A DNA stretch of 64,000 bases, from NCBI GenBank assembly GCA_028829895.1, contig CM054182.1, positions 91,350,546 to 91,414,545 on the forward strand, read 5' to 3'. This DNA is from Sinotaia quadrata. Lineage: Eukaryota; Mollusca; Gastropoda; Architaenioglossa; Viviparidae. The translations under genes were made by a program, and so were the position numbers. Positions 1 through 13,700 of this stretch are shown piece after piece (position 1 is the stretch's first letter; each line of letters begins with the position of its first letter). The notes under the pieces are model-generated. The model was given only the letters and a program-made list of their open reading frames with translations. It did not search any database and was not told the origin of the DNA.

Positions 1-657
1 GTTTATCCTATTGACACGCAACACCCTTATTATTATATTAATTATCGTCTGGTTGAAATTTTTATCTCAGTGCTTGTTCATGTCTGAGGTACAAGAACTT
101 TGCAAGTTCATTTTTTAAATGTCTGAACTTTGATGAATATAAAGCAAAAACAAACCAAGTCATTGAATTATGTGAGAAATTAAAAAGTGTGTGCGATATT
201 TCCTGTTCTCTTCTGCTTGTTCTTTGTAAAGTACTTATTTTAAGAATGTCTATACCATTTAACAATTTGCTTGTCATTAGTGACAAATACAGTTCTGAGT
301 TTTTTTTGTATGTTTTATACTTTATATATTTTAATGTACTCTTTATTCAAGGAAATTATGTTCTGTTCAAAATTATTTTTATCCTTGTCTTTTTTATTTT
401 ATTTGGCTTTTATTTATTTCAGTATTTTTATAGTGTTCTTTAAGAAAAGAAAAAAGTGAAACAGCTAAAACTATTATCTAAACAAGTAATTTTAAAGAAG
501 CCCATAATTTGAACTTGAAGAAATAATTATGAACTTCTGCATTTAATTTTATCCTTTGAACATAATATTTTGTAAACAACTTTCCTGGTGAGTTTTTTTT
601 TCTTGTGTGCTTTAATAGCTCTTTGATGATTTTGTTGGCATAGTTATTTCCAGTCTC

Positions 658-692
<35 letters not shown>

Positions 693-1599
693 ATTGTTTT
701 TTTAACAGTCTGGGTGTTTAGTTTAATAGCTTCAGAGTGATTGATTAGCATATGTGGGAAACTGTCACCTTAGCACTCATGCTTTTGTGTTTATAATGCA
801 CATTTGTGAAATATTTCAATGAATGGGACACGTGAAATCTTTGAATGCATCTTTCCAAGTGGTAGATCTCTTCATAATTATACCAAATATTTTAAAATAT
901 GAAATTTCTTTATTACTATTTCAAACATAATTGTTTTCACTAATAGTACTGTGCAGAATTCTTTTATATCTGGTGTTATCTGTTCTAAGTATAAAATTGA
1001 GTTAGACTGCTTTCAATTTTTTTTGTAATTGTTGTTGAATAGATCTATACATGCAGTTTTAACCTTTCCAATCTTAATTTTGCTTTAGATCAATGTACGA
1101 GGTGTTGCTAGATAATTTGCTAACTTTTTTAAAGTTCTGTTAAATAGTGATATTTTATATTACATTATTAGACTTGATTGTTCAGGTTGAAATGCTGAAA
1201 AGTATAAGTAGTAATTATGACTGTACACAAATGCCAAAGGACTGTGTCAGTAATATATGTGAATGTACATTTTATGCCTTATCTGTATGTACATATTTAG
1301 ATCAGCCATAATTAAATGTTGCCCTCAAATCATTAGTTGTCAAACATGTCCTATAGATAGGCATTAACATTTTTTTCACATTGATATTATTCTTTCTCAT
1401 TGATCATGCATTTTGAAATGGATTGAAGGCAGTTGGGTCCTGACCATACATTTTGAATAGGCATCAGGCAGGTGAGCCCTGACTGATCATACATTTTTCA
1501 GTAGATTAATGGAAGAATGGACCCTGCTGTTTTCTTTGCAATTGGCAGCAGTATTCAAAGAAAATTTAATTAGAACTGATGAAATCAATCCTCTCTCTT

Positions 1600-2040
1600 A
1601 CTTCTTACTCCGTCCCTCTTCACCACTCTCTCCCATACTCTTCATCACTCTCTACCCCCTATTCTTCATCACCCTCTCTACTTCCATACTCTTCATCACT
1701 CTGCCCCCCAATACTATTCATCACTCTTTATTCACTCCATATTCTTCATCACTCTCTCTACCTCCATACACTTCATCACTCTACCTCCATACTCTTGATC
1801 ACTCTATCCCCCCAATACTCTTCATACTGTATACACATCCCATACTCTTCATCACTTTCTCTACCCCCCAAACTCTTCGTCACTGTATATATTCATCACT
1901 CTCTCTATCCCCCAATACTCTTCGTTCTTTATACATCCCATACTCTCATCACTCTCTCTACCCCCATACTCTTCATCACTCTATATACATCCCATACTCT
2001 TCATCACTCTCTCTTTACCTCACTCATATTGCTCACTCCA
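1600..2040. repeat. CT-rich imperfect minisatellite
   Basis: Many variants of CCATACTCTTCATCACTCTC, with TCTACCCCC linkers. Long plus-strand frames here are low-complexity artefacts. Confidence 0.9.
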
Positions 2041-2449
2041 CCTCTCTCTCTGACAGGGACCAAATACAGATGAGTATACCCCAATCTAGGTGAGTTCCTA
2101 TTTTTTAATTTTTAACTTAGAAATATAGATGTGGCATTTTTGTGATTGAAAACTAAACCAAGAGTTAATCTTTGAGATTATATACTTTAATTGTAATTTA
2201 TTATTACTTTTAAATGTAGATTATTTTTGTGTTGTAGTGTTTTGCATAATACCACATTTGGATCATCACTTCCTCCATCTCTCTCTCTTCCCTCCCCCCC
2301 CCCCACCATATTAGACTACAGATTGGTTTATGTGATGGATGACTGGAATAAAAACTGATGTGACTGGAATGAAAAGAGAATTTGGGAATACTTCTTTGGA
2401 TAATAATTGTGTGTTAACTGATGTGTGTATATTCACCAAGTTGACGCAT

Positions 2450-2690
2450 GTGTATACTGATGACTGTTTACCAGGTTTAGCCATGTGTTTACTGATGACT
2501 GTTCACCAGGTTTAGCCATGTGTTTACTGATTACTGTTTACTAGGTTTAGCCATGTGTTTACTGGTAACTGTTCACCAGGCTTAGCCATGTGCTTACTGA
2601 TGACTGTTCAGCAGGTTTAGCCATGTTACTGATGATGACTTTTCAGCAGGTTTAGCCAAGTGTTTAACTGTCATATGTTCACCAAGTTTA
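2450..2690. repeat. About-35-bp minisatellite
   Basis: About seven imperfect copies of ACTGATGACTGTTCACCAGG and TTTAGCCATGTGTTT. Confidence 0.88.
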
Positions 2691-3837
2691 GAAGTATACA
2701 AATACATGTCCTTTTTTACATTGATGTTTGTTTTGCCACGTGTACAGGTATTGTAGAATTTTTTAAAATTAACTGCTATATAAGCTAATGTCCAAATTTT
2801 TGCCATATCTTTGTATACAAAAGTTTATTCTGTTCCCAGGTGTGGTGTTGATTTGCAAAATGTAGTCAGTACACAAGAAAGAATTTCAAGCTTCATTGTT
2901 CATAAATGTTACATCACTCTTGATGAATTTTTTGCTTTGCATTAGTTGACTTGAACATTTGATAAATGATAAATGTTGGGAGAGTGATAGACCTCCCCCT
3001 TACCCCCCCACCTCAATATGTTTATTTGAAATAGATGCATTATATATATAAAAAGAAAAAATAAGAACAGTAAAGAGATGGATGAATGAAAATGGGTGTT
3101 TTGTTACTATTCTGTAATGAATGTTGATGGATATGTTGCTCTGTGGGGATGAGTCATTGCTGTAATAGAATGAGTGATGAGTCCTTTTGTTAGTAATTTT
3201 AATAATGACTGTTACTTGAAGAAGTTGAGGGTTTTTTTTTGCTGATCAGCTATGCTGGATGCCTTTCTGTCCCATTACTAAACTGCATAAAAAAATGTAT
3301 CATTGTTTCAACATGCATAGAAGGCCATTACCAGCTAGACTGAATGATTTAATGTCTGTATTAGAACTTTGTGCAGGAAAGCATGTCTGGGTTTGTTTTG
3401 TTGGTATTTTTTTTAACCTGAGGAAAGGTTGCCTGGGTTTGTTGGTATTTCTTTTTAACCCGAGGAAAGCTTGTCTGGGTTTGTTTTGTTTGTATTTTTT
3501 TTTTAAAATGAGAAATGGTGATTGAACTGTAAAAATTAATGCTTACAACAAACAAAAGAATGAAATTGTATGCATTTTAAACTGTTAATCTTGAATTGAT
3601 GCTTTGCAGTGAGCTTCACAACAGCCTTTGTTCATTCCCCATGTATCCTTGTGGTCGTGTGCACTTGTAAAGATAAATTAAAGAGTTGGGTTTTTTAGAA
3701 CTGTAAATTGAATTGTTTGCTTTTAACAAAGATTTTTTGCTAAGTATTGGGGATTTTGTTAATATGTCAAATTGTATGATTGTGTGTGCATGTTATTTTA
3801 TTAAGCAATTAAAAAAAAAAATTTCTTAGCAAATTCC

Positions 3838-3985
3838 ATACTTGGGTGGGAATATAGGGAACTTTGAAGATTAGTGGGTCATTTGTATAGTGTTAAAGTT
3901 GCATTATATTGGTGTGAATATAGGGAACTTTGAAGATTAGTGGGTCATTTGTATAGTGTTAAAGTTGTATTATATTGGTGTTTGC
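3838..3985. repeat. Tandem duplication of about 72 bp
   Basis: Two near-identical copies containing GAATATAGGGAACTTTGAAG and GTCATTTGTATAGTGTTAAA. Confidence 0.88.
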
Positions 3986-4177
3986 ATTTGTGTAGGAATG
4001 TTTCACCACTGGTTCTAGGTATGACACTTACATGTATGTATATAGAAAGCAAACACCAGTCTTGGTTATAGAGAAAACTTCAGCTTTTATTATTTTGATA
4101 TTAACCAGATTTGTGTAATTCTTAATAGTAATGTAGGTGATAATTACAAGAATTTATATTAAATTTAACATACTTTG

Positions 4178-5718
4178 TGTGACGCCAACGCCACTTAGTT
4201 AATAGATAGGATTATTATTAATTAATTAATCATCCAAAGCTAATTACAACTGATGAGAATCTTAATTTTATTAATGATCCTTCAGCAGACACCACTTGTC
4301 TCTCTCACTTGGCGGATATACGGTCGCTGTAAATATTTCCTTTCTTCCACAATTTTAAAGATACATATTTACTGATGCACAGTATTCCGTAGGTGGAAAA
4401 CGTCTTACTAAAGGAGAAGACAAATCCGTCTTTAATTTATATTTAGCGAGCCCACCAACCACCCACTTGCTTCTTTAACATAAGTTTATCAATATGCATA
4501 AGGTCAATAAATTTATTAAATCAACAATCAAATATACATAAGACAAATGCAATGAAATAGATTACTTGACATCAATATCTCCATGAAACAATTGAATAAT
4601 TTCTGTAATTACACAGGCTATCATAAATACAATGCCTCAATACAAATCACAGGATAGTCTTATAAGAGAACAGAAATGGAGTTATCAGAGATATGCAATA
4701 ATAGTTTTTACATAACCTTGTTTAACTGCTGTTTCAATGGGGTGGGGGGTTTGCAACGTTGACACAAATTATTGTCAGCTTCACATGCCTCACATTGAAA
4801 AACACTTCCACTACTTACAGTTAACCTGGGCGCTTCATTTGCTGGGTCAATTCCTTCAAACAGAACAAATGTAGCGATGTCCAACTTATCTACACCAGAA
4901 ATTGCTCAGGTAGTTAGCATATCTTGCCACCACACATCAGTAGAATGTAATGTGTTCTTACACTAGTTACAGTTACAAACTGCTTCCCACCTTTACCACA
5001 GTTGGTCATGGTGGTTTACAAACAGTAAACCAGGAGATATTCAAATCAAACGTTGAAATGAAAACAGAAAAAGGCTACTTGTTTCTGCAAAATACAACCA
5101 GAGAACAAACACTAAGCCTCCAGTCTATTGCTTTATGACTCCATTCTTTCATACATTCCAGTCTCAACTTAGTTTCCTGCAACGGTATTCATTAGCCCGA
5201 TAACATGCACACATCATGATAAATACAGCATTTCGAACAATGTCATGTGTTTAATATACTATACATGAGCAAACATTTGTAGAAACAATAGTCTACTCAC
5301 ATAATACATCTTATTAAAACACAAATGTAAGATATTAATAGCAAAAGTACATTAAATATTAAGTCCACTCAATCAATCAATTAATTATGGTCCGCTTTTC
5401 AAAATCGGACTTTTTTTGCCACTCCAAATTTAAAGTGACCGGAGAATAGAATTTTCTACAGCAGGTAAACTTTTTAATCTCAGCCCATTGGCTGCTCTCG
5501 TTCTCGTAAATCATAACCGTTGGATAATAAAAACTACTCACTAGTTTGCATTACATCAGCAATTTCTAGCATATTCTTGCCTCGAGCATTTACTAAAACT
5601 CATTTATTTTCAAATTTTACCATCATAAGGAGTGCCCAAGGATGTGTTACTTTGATAATTTAACAATTTATATAACACTTAAATTTTAAAATAAGGATAG
5701 ATAATTTACTCCGCCACA
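4178..5718 (+). repeat. Dispersed repeat family S, copy 1 (LTR-like, TG...CA)
   Basis: Begins TGTGACGCCAACGCCACTTA and ends TTTACTCCGCCACA. Internal landmarks: AATTAATTAATCAT, CTTCAGCAGACACCACT, AGCGAGCCCACC, ATAAATTTATTAAATC and the AT-rich AACAATTTATATAACACTTA near the end. Matching copies occur at 11119-12716, 50810-52122 and 55312-56380. No ORF. Ends resemble an LTR but no clear target duplication is seen here (CTTTG against CTTGT). Confidence 0.7.
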
Positions 5719-5883
5719 CTTGTTGAATTTTTAAAAACTTGTCTAAAGCACATAGGTCTGTTAATACTTTTAATCAATACCTACCAACAGTCTTTAAAGT
5801 TTTAATAGCAATACTGGATCCATAATTTACCCGGCCGGATCTATAATTTCCCCATCCACCACTTTAAAATTTTATTCGTAAGA

Positions 5884-6022
5884 GTCTAAACTTTGGCCTA
5901 AGTAAAAATAAGTCTAAACTTTGACCTAAGTAAAAATGAAGTCTAAACTTTGACCTAAGTATAATGAAGTCTAAACTTTGACCTAAGTAAAAATGAAGTC
6001 TAAACTTTGACCTAAGTATAAA
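5884..6022. repeat. 29-bp repeat, 3' flank of gene A
   Basis: Five copies of AGTCTAAACTTTGACCTAAG with TAAAAATGA. Confidence 0.9.
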
Positions 6023-6207
6023 TGAGTGTTTTATTTAACGAAAAAATTATAAGGAAGAAATCAGATGATATTTCAAGCTCTAAAATGAAGAAGTTTATCA
6101 TTATCAACTTTAATAAACACGGTAGAGGGGGTCGAGTGTAAAAAAAAATAGAAACTACAAAATGATTATGTAGTAGTTGGCTCATCCTTCTGCCGTTTCA
6201 ACTTAGA

Positions 6208-6500
6208 AATACAAGACATACATTTACAGAGAGAGAATGGTCAACTTTGAAGTATACAAGACACATCTACAGAGAGAGAATGGAAAAAATAGAAGTATAC
6301 AAGACACATCTACAGAGAGAGAATGGATAACTTAGACGTATACAAGACATCTATAGAGAGAGAACGGACAACTTAGAAGTATACAAGACATACATCTATA
6401 GAGAGAGAATGGACAACTTAAAAGTATACAAGACATACATCAATAGAGAGAGAATGGACAACTTAGAAATATACAAGACATACATCTATAGAGCGAATGG
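6208..6500. repeat. About-45-bp repeat, 3' flank of gene A
   Basis: About six copies containing AGTATACAAGACATACATCT and AGAGAGAGAATGGACAACTT. Confidence 0.9.
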
Positions 6501-6686
6501 ACAAGCATGGAAGAATGCATTGCAAATATAAAACAAATGAAGTGACTTTTGATGCAATAACGAATGTACAGCTTTACATGTACAAGCCAATATCAGTGAC
6601 CTCACCCCCCCAAAAAAAAATAAAAAAAATAAATAAATAAAAGTAGGAAGAGTAATCTTGCAATACTCTTCGAGTGTCAATGGCAG

Positions 6687-6692
6687 TTTATT
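6687..6692 (-). terminator. Possible gene A poly(A) signal
   Basis: AATAAA on the minus strand about 555 bases after the gene A stop codon. Chance matches are frequent at this base composition. Confidence 0.22.
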
Positions 6693-7247
6693 TCAGTTGG
6701 ATGGACATTGTTCGTTGGAGTTGTGACCGTCGTAAATTCTTAAGAACGTGTGTATCAGATATCGATCACAGGCGTGTGGACATATTGATCAGACAAGCGT
6801 GTCTAACCAAAGGTGCCCATAGAAACATAACCAAAGGCTTAGGTAGCAAGTAGAAATGAAGAATTAGTGGACAATTGGAAGTCGGGTCCATAAATGGCCC
6901 CCTCCTTGCCGCCGCTCATAGACAATATTGTAGCATCAGAAATGTGACCGTTACAACGGTAAAGTCGATAAGAGAATCAATCGTGTCACTTAACACTGTT
7001 TTTAACGTCGAATATGAAAAGAGTGATTAGTTTCATTTTGCCTCGTCTTTACGGGGATTTTTTTCTACAAGTGTTATATAATAAGTGTGGTAAAAATACA
7101 CCCAGATTTCAAATTAAGTTAATGTCGTTTCTAAAGCTCCTACTAAATGTTAATAGACTACAATCGGCTCATTCACTCATGAAGTAGTGTTTTCTTTCGC
7201 GGTAATGCTTAACTGGTGACGAGAACTTGAACAAATTTCACTACCAG

Positions 7248-7724
7248 TCATAAAAACGATGTGTTAAAACGGTAAGCAGCGACGGAGCTGTTCACGATGC
7301 TCCTGATGTAGGCGCTGTCGACTGTCACATCATCCTCAAATTTGACAACGGCGTACACTTTGGGCAAGAAAAGAAATGCGAAAGCGCAGCCATGATGGAG
7401 GGCTAGAATCAAAACTAGGAGATCCATTTTCATGTATTCACGAGCAGTCACCAAGTATGCAGGGATGATGGTTGACCAGACGACGATTACGGTAGAAACA
7501 AAGAAAGATATGTAACCCGTCTCATTATAGTTGTCTTTCAGATTGCGAGATTTGAAAGACAGACAACCACTGGCAACCAGCAGCAGAAGGTTGTAGACCA
7601 GGAAGAGAGCCAGACCCAACTCCTGCATGTCACAACTCAGTTCTACGTACGGCTCTGTGGCTACTTTCATGGTCAGCTTGTGCCACGTGGGGTAAAAGAT
7701 CACCGCCATGCTACATATAGCGAT
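7248..7724 (-). CDS. Gene A exon 7: TM4-TM7 and C-terminal tail
   Basis: 477 nt including the stop. Carries the second extracellular loop Cys (ELSCDMQELG), TM5, an intracellular stretch SRNLKDNYNETGYI (compare NFNEAKYI in mGluRs), TM6, and TM7 ending FLPKVYAVVKFE, the class C F.PK.Y motif. The tail after TM7 is about 25 residues, far shorter than in vertebrate group I mGluRs. Acceptor TTGTAG. Confidence 0.92.
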   Translation of the reverse strand: MAICSMAVIFYPTWHKLTMKVATEPYVELSCDMQELGLALFLVYNLLLLVASGCLSFKSRNLKDNYNETGYISFFVSTVIVVWSTIIPAYLVTAREYMKMDLLVLILALHHGCAFAFLFLPKVYAVVKFEDDVTVDSAYIRSIVNSSVAAYRFNTSFL

Positions 7725-10700
7725 CTACAACAAGAGAGTGCAGAAATAAGAGGCATTAAAGAAGTGCTATTTTATAGTTTTTCCAAACACATTACACAGA
7801 CGTTATTGTGTTAAATATTATCGTGCTTTTGAAGCTGGGAATATCCTGTGAAGAATATCTAAAGAAGCAATTATTTAAGCTAATTAATCGATATCTAAAT
7901 GCACTGCCAGTAAATTATGTGAAACATATTTAAAATTTCAACAAAAAAAATGCATTGCGTCACAGAAACTATCTTTTAAATGTAGCAGTAAACTGAAAGT
8001 TCCCCAAAAAGCATTATAAATCTTGCAGTCCTGTATATGCGGATATATATTAACACTTGCAGTCTTATATATGTGGATAGATATTAACACTTGCAGTCCT
8101 GTATATGTGGATAGATATCAACCCTTGTAGTCCTGTATATATGGGTTAGAGGATATTAAAACTTTCAGCCCCGTATATGTAGATAGCTATTAAAACTTGT
8201 AGTCCTGTATGTGGATATAGGATATAAAGTCTTGCAGTCCAGCAGATAGTGGATTGTGGCAGAGTAAATTTGCCACTCCCTATTTTAAAATTTGTTATAT
8301 AAATTGTTCAATTATAAGAGTAGAAGATAAAACTTTCTTCAACACAACAATTTTCGGTCTATCCCCATTGGATGAAATTGTTATGAGCAAGTATGAGACT
8401 ATTAGTCAGTAAAACTACTCATCCGCTTGGAACTGGTTTAGATTGCACCAGCAAGTTCTAGCATATTCTTTACCTGAGTTGTTATTTTAACTCTGCTACT
8501 TACAAAAAATATCATCATTCACAGTACCCGAAGGTCATGTCACGTTGACATTTCACAAATTGTTTAATAATTAAGTTTAGAAATAGGGATAGGCAAATTT
8601 ATTCTACCCTAAATGGTTGTCTAGATTATTCTGTTTCATGTACATGTTATGAAGATGTATCATGCAGCTTGTTTATTAAAAGCACATGACGTACACATTT
8701 AGCTTTTCTCAATGAAAAGTGCTGTTTCGAAAGGAAAACCCTAGTCTTTATATGCCTATAAATGGTAATGGACAACAAAAGTTAAAGTTGTAATAAAATT
8801 CCAAAATTAAACATGCATGGTTTAACATCCCATCATTCTAATGGCTACATGATTTGTCTACGATTGTAATAGGCATCAGTTTTCAAACTCCTTACGGTAG
8901 CATTATTTTCTTTTCCAAAGTTCTAAGCCTGGGAGGAAAAATACTATTATTCGTTTGCACTATTTCTTATTCACTACTGACCTGAATCGTCAGAAGACCG
9001 CAGGAGTAGAGCACCTGTTGTACTGGACTCAATAACTGAACAAGGACACCTTTCTCCAACAACGAATCATATGTGTGACAAATTGAAAGAGTTCGTAGAA
9101 GCAATGGCCCGTACAAAAGCGTGATACTAACGCAGAAGAGAAAAAAGCTGACTCTGCAAATGATTTCATTGGGCTCGAATTGAAGTGTCATGATGGACAC
9201 GCCACCAAGGCCCACACTCAGAAGCATGAGGAACGAGAGAGCGGGGGAGCTGTTTTGGATAACGCGTCTCTTCCAGAAGCGAAAGAAGAAGATGAGAACT
9301 GTAAGACAATAACAGAAATCAGTGACTGACAGAATTATTCGTATGATGCCGCTTACATTAGTCCAGTTTGGTTTGTCGACGGGTAATTGCTTGCAGGCCG
9401 TTAGATTAGTGTCCGAATCAGGCCAATGGTAAAGAGGACAAACCCCGCATTTTGTTTTCATGATCGTCACATATTCATTCGGTCGGCAGCGCTGACAGAT
9501 CCAACAACAGGAGACTTCTTGGGGTATTTTTTTTTCTCCTAGACCACAAGGCCGACTACAACGGGACTCTGGAGTAGATTGGTTATTTCGCGTCACATGG
9601 TATTCCCAGGTTAAATTCTCCTTCATTGATATTTCTCCAGAGTAAGAATCATAAGAGGCCACTTCCACTGTCTCGTAGAGAATTCCGCTCTTTTTCTTGT
9701 CTTCGGCGGATGTACGTACTACTTGGAGAAACATGTAAGCACCTATACGGTCTCCTTTATCATTTATTTGTATCGTACCAGTGTATCCCATTTGATTAGT
9801 TTTCTTCAGCTCTCTCAGCAAATCGGGTCCAGTTATACACTTTCGAACTTCGTTGGTGCTGGACTTCAGCAAACAACGGTTTAAGATACGCTTCGTTGCG
9901 TTGGCATAAATGTCAACAGTGTCGATAATCCGATTGATGTAACTGGGAATTAACTGGTTTGTCAGTTTCAAGTTAGCGCTGCATGTTTTTTTAGCCTGAG
10001 AGCAATTGAAGGCTTCTTCCCAAAACTCGATGAACCAAGGATTGGAGGTAGTTGTCTAAAGAAGAGAAAATGTGTTTCACAAGTAAGTCGTAACTGGATA
10101 TCCACACGACAGACCCCTAAAGTACAAAACATGCTGACGTTACACGTACATGTACTAAAATATACTACTGAAGAGGTTGACATTTCACGAACACGTACTT
10201 AAAATTCTGAACACTCTGATATTACAATTTACATGTACTGCAAATACTACTGCACTGGTTGACATTCCATTTACTTCAAATACTACTGAACCCGATGACA
10301 AGAACGTACATGTACTTCAAATACTACTGAACCCGATGACATTCAACGTACATGCACTTAAAATACTACTGAACCCGATGACATTCAACGTACATTTACT
10401 CAAATACTACTGAACCCGATGACAAGAACGTACATGTACTTCAAATACTACTGAACCCGATGACAAGAACGTACATGTACTTCAAATACTACTGAACCCG
10501 ATGACATTCAACGTACATGCACTTCAAATACTACTGAACCCGATGACATTCAACGTACATTTACTCAAATACTACTGAACCCGATGACATTCAACGTACA
10601 TTTACTCAAATACTACTGAACCCGATGACATTCAACGTACATTTACTCAAATACTACTGAACCCGATGACATTCAACGTACATGTACTTAAAATACTACT

Positions 10701-13700
10701 GAACACGATGGCATTCAACGTACATGTACTTAAAATACTACTGAACACGATGGCATTCAACGTACATGTACTTAAAATACTACTGAACACGATGGCATTC
10801 AACGTACATGTACTTAAAATACTACTGAACACGATGGCATTCAACGTACATGTACTTCAAATACTACTGAACACGATGGCATTCAACGTACATGTACTTC
10901 AAATACTACAAAATACTACCGAACACGGATCACCTTAAAAAACTCCCTAAAAGGTTTACATTTTACGTGCATTTAGTCAAAATACTACTGAAGCCGCTGA
11001 CATTTCACGTGCATATATTTAAAATCCTATTGAAAAGTATGACCTTTCACCTGTGCACTTACTATTGAACTCGTTGACATTCGCAGTACATTTCTCTTAC
11101 ATGTTATTAAAATACTACCATGGCAGAGTAAATTTGCCTAACGCTATTTTAAAATTTAATTGTTATATAAATTGTTAAATTGTCAAAGTGACAGCCTTGG
11201 GCACTCCTTATGATTGTATTTGTAAAGTGTCAGAGCTGGAAGTAAACAACCCGAGTTGAGAATATGCTAGAAATTGCTGACGTAATGCAAACTAGTTCAA
11301 CTGTGTGAGTAGTTTATTTATCCAAATGGTTTTGATATATGAGAATGAAACCAGCCAATGTGCTGAGATCTAAAAGTTTGCCTGCTGTAGAGAAATCTAT
11401 TGTCTGATCACTTGAATTTGAAGTGGCAAAGAAGTACGGTCTTGAAAGATAGCCGTTTGCTTAATGGTGAGTTAACTGACAATTTGAGTGAGAATGGACT
11501 TAAAAAATATTTCATGCACTTTTGCTATTGATATGTTATACTTGTGTTTTACGTAGATATGTATTATGTGGGTAGACTATTATTTCTACAAATGTTTGAA
11601 CTAAGCTGCTTTTATGTAGTGTGCTAACTCTTGACATTGTTTTGATATGCTGTATTTATTATGCTGTGTGAGTGTATCAGGCTAATAAATACTGTTGCCA
11701 AAAACTGTAAGTTGAGACTGGAATGTAAGAAAGAATGGAGAACTGGAATCTTAGGTTTGTTTCCTGATTATATTTTTCAGGTTAAACACTTTTTGTTCTT
11801 TTCTCCTCCTGTTATTTGAATCTCCTGATTCACTGATTGTAAACTGCTATGAACAATTGTGGTAGAGGCAGGAAGCAGAGTTGTAAGTGTGAAGTGATAC
11901 ATTACTCTCAATTTTTAGTAATACGGCAAAATATGCTGATTACATCAGGTGATTTCTGGTACATTGAAGTTACCAGAAATCATTACAATTGTTGTTCTGC
12001 TTGAAGTAACTGACACAGCAAAAGAGAATGCCTAAGTTGGCTTTAAGAGAATAACAGCGCATTAGTGTTTTCAAAGTGTGCAGAGACACATGTTGATGTG
12101 CATATGACTTATGACATTGTTGCAAAAGCACATGAAAGACAGCACTTAATTCAGGTTTTGTCAAACTATTATTGCTAACTCTAATAGCACCATTTCTGTT
12201 CTCTGACAAAAACTCTCCTGTGATTTGAATTGACACTATTGTTGAATTGTATTTAGGATATAGGACTGTGTAAACAAAGAAATTATTCAAACATGGTTTT
12301 GTGACAATATTTATGTCAAATACTCTTTTTTTGCATTATATTTGTCATATGTATATTTGATTTAATAAATTTATTGTTAAATTTATTGACCTTCTTACAC
12401 ATTTTGATAAACCTACGAGCTGTAGAAGAAAGTGGGTTAATGGTGGCTCGCTAAATATAGATTAAAGATGGATTTGTCTTCTCCTTTAGTAAGAAGTTTT
12501 CCACCTATGGAACATTGTGTGATGGTAAATGTTTTAATGTTGTGGAAGAGAGAAAACGTTTATAATGCCTACATATCTGTCAAGTGAGAGAAACGAGTGG
12601 TGTCTGCTGGAGAATTATTAATAATATAAATTAAGTTCTCATCACTTGTAATTAGTTATGAATTTTAATTAATTAATATTAATCATAATCATTAACTAAG
12701 TGGCGTTGGCGTCAAAACTACTGAACACACACACATTACAATTACTTAAAATACTACTTTTTGGTTGACATTTCACACACATGTACTTAAAAACTACTGA
12801 ACAAGTTGACTTTCCACGTACATGTACTTAAAATATTTCTGAACACGTAGACATTTCTAGCACATATACTTAAAATACTACTTAAATAACACTTTGATAT
12901 TTCACGTACACGTACTTAAAATACTGCTGAACAAGCTGACATTTCAGCTCTATGTACTTAAATTACTAATGAAAGTTTGACATTCCACGTACATGTACTT
13001 AAATTACTACTTAACACATTGAAATTTCAGCTCATGTACCTAAAATACTTCTGAACAGGCTGACATTCCACCTACATGTACTTAAAATACTTCTGAACAG
13101 ACTGACATTTCCACCTACATGTACTTAAAATACTTCTGAACAGGATGACATTCCACCTACATGTACTTAAAATACTTCTGAACAGGATGACATTCCACTT
13201 ACATGTACTTAAAATACTTCTGAACATGCTGACATTCCACCTAAATGTACTTAAAATACTTCTGAACATGCTGACATTCCACCTACATGTACTTAAAATA
13301 CTTCTGAACAGGATGACATTCCACCTACATGTACTTAAAATACTTCTGAACAGGATGACATTCCACCTACATGTACTTAAAATACTTCTGAACAGGCTGA
13401 CATTCCACCTACATGTACTTAAAATACTTCTGAACAGGATGACATTCCACGTACACAAACCTTTTATGATACGTAACCGAGTGACACACATATCATATTT
13501 ATCCACCCCGTAATCTCCCCGGACCTCTAACACTCCCAAACGCCTCTCAAAACGAGAAAGTTGGATTAAATAAATTAACAGCAACAACGTAAGAACAAAG
13601 CCACAGACACATATACGTGTATGTTGACGTACGACGTACCTACACCGGAAATACTACGTAAGATGATGACGTATCAGCTACTGATCTTTAAACATGTTAT

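Larger units (their letters stand above)
1..4177. other. Non-coding left flank
   Basis: AT-rich DNA with a short TG microsatellite (about 659-688), minisatellites at 1600-2040, 2450-2690, about 3380-3510 and 3838-3985. Hydrophobic frames near 190-460 come from T-rich sequence. I see no gene. Confidence 0.6.

Noticed and set aside
189..459. Hydrophobic peptides that could be membrane proteins
   Set aside because: T-rich DNA gives Phe/Leu/Ile by chance; no conserved motif or splice signal.
1509..2093. 194-residue plus-strand open frame
   Set aside because: Made of the CT-rich minisatellite; Ser/Leu/Pro/His low complexity with an equal frame overlapping it.
4178..5718. Family S as a DNA transposon with terminal inverted repeats
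   Set aside because: Full copies do not have matching inverted ends; only the rearranged forms do. TG...CA ends and a 5-bp duplication fit an LTR better, though not conclusively.
10177..13587. Repetitive open frames on both strands (VHVLKILLNTMAFN and opposite)
   Set aside because: The 42-bp satellite is a multiple of three, which keeps all frames open; not genes.
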